Of a DNA stretch of 64,000 nucleotides, positions 60,391 to 64,000 are shown piece by piece. The first letter of the stretch is position 1. Every line of letters begins with the position of its first letter. The position numbers and the translations under genes are program-made. Source of the stretch: Acanthacorydalis orientalis (lineage: Eukaryota > Arthropoda > Insecta > Megaloptera > Corydalidae); assembly GCA_034766995.1 (NCBI GenBank), contig CM068319.1, positions 17,772,422 to 17,836,421 on the forward strand, in the 5' to 3' direction. The notes beneath the pieces were generated by a model that saw only the letters and a program-made list of their open reading frames with translations, ran no database searches and was not told the DNA's origin.

Positions 60391-61190
60391 TAACCTCCGT
60401 ATAACACGGAATGCTTACAACACGGTTTGAGAATTTGGGAAGTCCCCATACAACATGGGACGTGATAAGAGTTTTGAGTGCAAGCACCACCTCATTCGAT
60501 ATTTTTCATTCGAGTGTGTGTTTTATGCCAATTTACGTACGGAATTTTAGAAAATTATGAAGATATTCAAGAATTATTGGTGAAAGAAGATGATAATGAA
60601 GCATATTTGATGGAAATGCCATCTGAGATAAACCAAATTAATTCAGAGGACTCTAGCACAGGTGGAAACGCTGAAGTTCAAAATTTTACTCTAAATATCA
60701 TACAAAAAGGCATAAACTTAGTCGAATAATTGGAGTTCAATTTTCTGAATGTGGATCCTTCCACTTAATGGACGCAAAATTTGAGAGAAAACTCTCTAGA
60801 ACGAAATTCATAAAAATCTCTTAGGTAAAAGCAAACAGGAGAAAGTAACAGATTTTTTGCAAAAAGTAGATCATATAAATCAAGATGATGCAGAAGAAAG
60901 CAGCTTAGAGGATGAGGATATTTGTCAGAAAGAAAACGCTCTCGTTCAATGGTGTTTAGCAATGATGAAGATGAAAACATTAAGTAATATGAATATGTAA
61001 TACTTTTGATCAATCATTGATTGTTTCAATAAACATACATTCTCTTAGTCATAAAAAGAAAAGAAGTATAGTTTTGTTAATTTTTGGAACCAAACCCTGT
61101 TTTTGAACTAGTTCTTTGTTTCGTATAACACGAATTCGCATAGTACGGTATTTTTTAGAAATCTAACGACCGTGTTGTGCGGATGTTACT
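60391..61190 (+). mobile_element. Tigger-type element, 800 bp
   Basis: The left end reads TAACCTCCGTATAACACGG and the complement of the right end TAACATCCGCACAACACGG. Both continue with further AACACGG/CGTATAACACG words (60420, 61119), as Tigger subterminal regions do. The interior is a plus-strand C-terminal transposase tail with at least three frame breaks. Its right neighbour is a GC-richer island. Confidence 0.78.
60538..60987 (+). pseudogene. Tigger transposase C-terminal tail
   Basis: Three successive frames. About 60540-60729 reads an acidic linker (Y-E-D-I-Q-E-L-L-V-K-E-D-D). About 60826-60960 reads L-G-K-S-K-Q-E-K-V-T-D-F-L-Q-K and then D-D-A-E-E-S-S-L-E-D-E-D. The last piece reads L-S-E-R-K-R-S-R-S-M-V-F-S-N-D-E-D-E-N-I-K before TAA at 60985-60987. 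K-x-K-Q-x-K-(V/I)-T-D-F-(L/F)-x-K is the pogo/Tigger counterpart of the Q-x-x-L-D-x-F-F motif seen at 19007 and 13722. The final E-R-K-R plus acidic serines matches the tail at 27002-27163. N-terminal DNA-binding and DDE domains are missing. Confidence 0.72.
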
Positions 61191-61954
61191 TGTATATTTA
61201 TGTATTCGTGTGTATATATATATATATAAAAACAAATGCAAAATATAACTGCGCGTAAAGGTGTGTTGAAGTTTCGTTGCAGTGGAAAGTAGTATTTATG
61301 TGTTTTCGGCGTTATTTCGTTAGACGCTACATCTGCATTGAACGAAATATATACATAGGCACACGCAGCGTCATTGAAGTCCATCGCCGTAGGAAACCCA
61401 AGCCATAAATTCTTTTATGTACGTAGCATTTTGACAGCGGTTCGCGAATGAATTTCACATAAACATAACATCAAAGAGGCGTTCAGTTTACGAATACTTC
61501 GTACGTACCCGGTCTGTTTGTATGTATAAAATGTTACATATGTTATAAAATGAGCCGCCAAAGAAAGTAAACAATGGAAAAGTCGAAGATTTTTCGTGCG
61601 CACGTTAGTTTATTCAATGAATTTTCACTATAATAATATCTAATAATAAACGTACGTGAATTTTGTGTCGTACCAAGAAGCAAAGAAAAAAAGTCAACAA
61701 ACGTGATGTGTGCGTGCGCGGTACTTTTTTTCCTGTCAGTAATGGCAGTAATATTTTCTTGCTTCTTCTTTATCATTTTGACAGTGTTTATATATCAGCA
61801 ATATTGTTAGCCGGAGTCGTCTTTGTACGCTTTATGTAAATCGTGTCGTTATGACTTCATACTTTTTTTCAACAACTAATTATTTACATTGTTTTATGAT
61901 TATGTATATGTGTCATGCATGCTTGGTTCTTTGATATTTTTTGTCCTTCACTTC
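61191..61954. other. GC-richer island
   Basis: 61230-61810 is less AT-rich, rich in CGT/ACG words, and open for 60-77 codons in several minus-strand frames that overlap each other, so none is persuasive. The (TA)n at 61211-61228 is short. Candidate regulatory or untranslated sequence. Confidence 0.3.
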
Positions 61955-62042
61955 TAGTTTTGATACGTGTATCATTTTCAAGTAGATTTTTGATAATTTA
62001 TTATCTAAAATCTACCCGAAATTGGCAGACATACCGAAACTA
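61955..62042. repeat. repeat E, copy 2: 42-bp imperfect hairpin
   Basis: Arms 61955-61996 and 62001-62042 match at about 32 of 42 positions around a 4-base loop. The right arm reads TCTACCCGAAATTGGCAGAC followed by ATACCGAAACTA. Each arm resembles the single copy at 41079-41120, so this may be two inverted copies of a terminal motif. The motif resembles Penelope-like element ends, where hammerhead ribozyme relics occur, but the full CUGAUGA core is not present. Confidence 0.5.
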
Positions 62043-62987
62043 ATAATGAAGAACCGAAAATCAATAATCCACAACGACGAAGACCACCAAGACAGCATCA
62101 ACAAGATCACAAATTTAAAAATTTCAATTTTAATATTATTGTAAACACTTTATGAAAATTGTTCTTTTACAAAATAAGAAAAATATTTGTTTATTCAAAT
62201 ATTAATTGTAAATATTCTATTTAACACAGAACTTCTTTCCATAGAAGTTTTTTTTAAAAAAAATGAGTAATGAAGCAATTATAGTAAAATGGCTGACCAT
62301 TATAACTTCTGATCAGTCTTTATTTAAAATCAGATTTTTAGTATATAAAAATTTTAAAAAAAAATTTAGGAACCTCATCGGTATTGTTTTTTTTTACATA
62401 TTTTAGTATTTTTTAGTGAAAAAAATATTTTGTTATTTTAGTGTATAAGTAGTATTTTATTATTTTCGTTTTTATAATATTTTGGAAAAAAAGTTTTTCT
62501 GCACCTTGACGTTCAGAATTAGGCCCTGTATTTCTATTAAAATTTTCTGTACTTTAGTGTTCTTTAGATGATTGATTGGTTATGGAGGAGTTTCACGAAT
62601 GATTAATACTCTCATCTCACAAACCACAACACATATTTCTAATCAAAATTCTTGAATAGACGATTATTGATTAGCAGAGCGCTAAGTAAGTTCGGTCTTA
62701 TCTCTCTCTACCCCCGCCCTCCCTATCATCTAGATGATAGTATTGCTATCGAAATGCACCTAATCATTAATCGAAAATGGTCACTAACGATGTATTAAAC
62801 GTTTTTTTACCAATAACAATTTTTCGGATTCATGTAGTGGAAAACGATTTTATTTGTGAAAGAAGTTTTAACTCCGTTTATTTACGAAAATGAAGATAAA
62901 ACTATTTAAAAATTACTTTGATATTTTTAAATAGTTATGAATGATGAAACACTATATTACTGATGTAAAAATGTGACTTAAGGTTTA
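62043..62987. other. AT-rich stretch
   Basis: 62060-62110 has a CACAACGACGAAGACCACC-type segment. 62490-62530 matches the upstream flank of repeat D copy 2. No gene. Confidence 0.4.
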
Positions 62988-62988
62988 T

Positions 62989-63883
62989 TGGGTTGTAACA
63001 TATATTCGTCCCGTTCTCTCCGCTTGGTAAAAATCAAGACTATGGTTGATAGCGATCGCTGTTTGACGACACGTGAGATTGGTCAGACATTATTGCCAAT
63101 ACTATTTTGAGATATTTACGAAAGCTTGGTATGGTCAAGAAGCTCGATATTTGGTTGCCGTTTTTGCGATAAAAATTTTACGGAGTGAATTTCTGCTTGT
63201 GATTCGTTATTTAAACGCAGTGAAAACGAGTGTTTTCTCAAACAACTCATCACTGGTGATGAAAAGTGGATTCAATACAACAATGTTAACTGAAAAAGAT
63301 CATAGTTACAGCGAGGTGAACCAGCACAGACGATTGCAAAGGTTGAATTGCACCCAAAGAAGATCATGTTGTGTATCGTGTACTACGAGATGCTGCCACC
63401 AAACCAAACTATTGATTCCACTAAGTACTGCTCATAATTGACCAAATTGAAAGAAGCAGTAGACAGGAAGAGGCCAGAGTTGGTCAATGGAAAGGGCTTT
63501 GTGTTCCACCATGATAACGCCAGACCACACGTTTCTATGGAGACTCAATAAAAATCGTTGCAACTTGGCTGAGATGTTTTAGTGTATCCATAATGTAGTG
63601 TGGACCTTGCACCCTCAGACAATGATTTCTTTAGATCTTTACATAACTTTCTTAATGGTATAAATTTAACAAATTTGAACTCCTGCCAAAACCACTTGGA
63701 TCAGTTTTTTGCTAACAAGTCCCGAGAATTCTTTAAGAGATGAATCATTCAGATACCAGAAAGATGGAAGGTCATCGATCAGAATGGCACATACATAATT
63801 GATGAAACTTATTTCTGAATTCACATATAAATGATTTTAGAAACAATATAAAAACGGGACCAATACATATGTTACAGCCTGAC
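62989..63883 (+). mobile_element. mariner element with recognisable TIRs
   Basis: The left end (TTGGGTTGTAACATATATTC then GTCCCGTT) matches the complement of the right end (CAGGCTGTAACATATGTATT then GGTCCCGTT). TGTAACATAT and TCCCGTT are perfect in both. TA precedes the left end; the right flank has lost it. At about 895 bp it is shorter than the roughly 1.3 kb of a full mariner. The missing part is the DNA-binding N-terminal half of the transposase, so it is non-autonomous. Confidence 0.9.
63046..63817 (+). pseudogene. mariner transposase, N-terminally deleted
   Basis: Reads R-C-L-T-T-R-E-I-G-Q from the helix-turn-helix region, then after a deletion C-D-S-L-F-K-R, I-T-G-D-E-K-W-I (first catalytic Asp 63258-63260), G-E-P-A-Q-T, L-H-P-K-K-I-M-L, G-F-V-F-H-H-D-N-A-R-P-H (second Asp 63513-63515) and D-L-A-P-S-D (third Asp 63618-63620). 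It closes I-P-E-R-W-K-V-I-D-Q-N-G-T-Y-I before TGA at 63815-63817. All three catalytic Asp codons lie in one frame, with exactly 34 residues between the second and third. The first-to-second spacing is shorter than the usual ninety or so, because the W-W-D-containing strand is deleted. Several in-frame stops show it is dead. It differs from the remnant at 3695-4746. Confidence 0.93.
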
Positions 63884-64000
63884 GTTTTATATTTTATTTC
63901 ATTCGGCCTCTAAATGAATGAAAAACGATATATGAGATATGCTTTTTTTTATTAAATAAGTTTAAAAGAAAGGCAGACGCTCGTAAAAGATTGAGAATAC
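63884..64000. other. AT-rich window end
   Basis: Nothing recognised. Confidence 0.5.

Noticed and set aside
63073..63441. 122-codon plus-strand open frame
   Set aside because: Out of phase with the mariner transposase frame, which is the one carrying the catalytic motifs.

Overview
The window is very AT-rich eukaryotic DNA with no bacterial-style gene layout, no rRNA or tRNA gene that I can see, and no long host reading frame. It is studded with more than 40 long (TA)n microsatellites, often joined to (GT)n, (CA)n, (CATA)n or (GA)n. The recognisable coding remnants belong to mariner, Tigger/pogo and piggyBac-like DNA transposons and to an R1/I-group non-LTR retrotransposon. This fits an arthropod, probably an insect; the order is a guess. 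Most long open frames are low-complexity Tyr/Ile readings through (TA)n and are not genes.

Layout. A decayed mariner lies on the minus strand at 3.7-4.75 kb. Copy 1 of a dispersed repeat built around TA tracts is at 7.2-7.5 kb, and copy 2, split by a Tigger relic, at 26.6-27.5 kb. An unexplained acidic coding remnant is at 11.0-11.3 kb. Tigger relics are at 13.45-14.26, 19.0-19.33, 26.87-27.36 and 60.39-61.19 kb. TTAA-flanked piggyBac-like elements are at 16.05-16.60 (tentative), 30.96-31.19, 42.98-43.55, 47.12-47.91 and 54.75-55.41 kb. A 5'-truncated non-LTR insertion with a 12-bp target-site duplication is at 37.35-37.69 kb. A second mariner with matching terminal inverted repeats is at 62.99-63.88 kb.

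The most interesting signal is a pair of related candidate microexons on the plus strand, 29.7 kb apart: 21115-21148 (34 nt) and 50809-50839 (31 nt). Each begins with GTAAGT directly after a strong polypyrimidine-CAG acceptor, which is the form of a recursive-splicing ratchet point, and each ends at AAC followed by GTAAGT. They differ by one in-frame 3-nt indel and largely by synonymous or conservative codon changes. Both lengths are 1 mod 3, so a transcript could use one or the other but not both or neither without changing frame. The simplest reading is that the window lies inside a very long plus-strand intron of a host gene whose ordinary exons are outside it. The gene is not identifiable from these few residues.

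The remaining DNA is AT-rich and non-coding as far as I can see, with a few GC-richer islands (about 28.9-29.3, 32.1-32.45, 35.64-35.96, 57.8-58.1, 59.7-59.95 and 61.23-61.8 kb) that could be regulatory sequence, untranslated exons or unrecognised old repeats.
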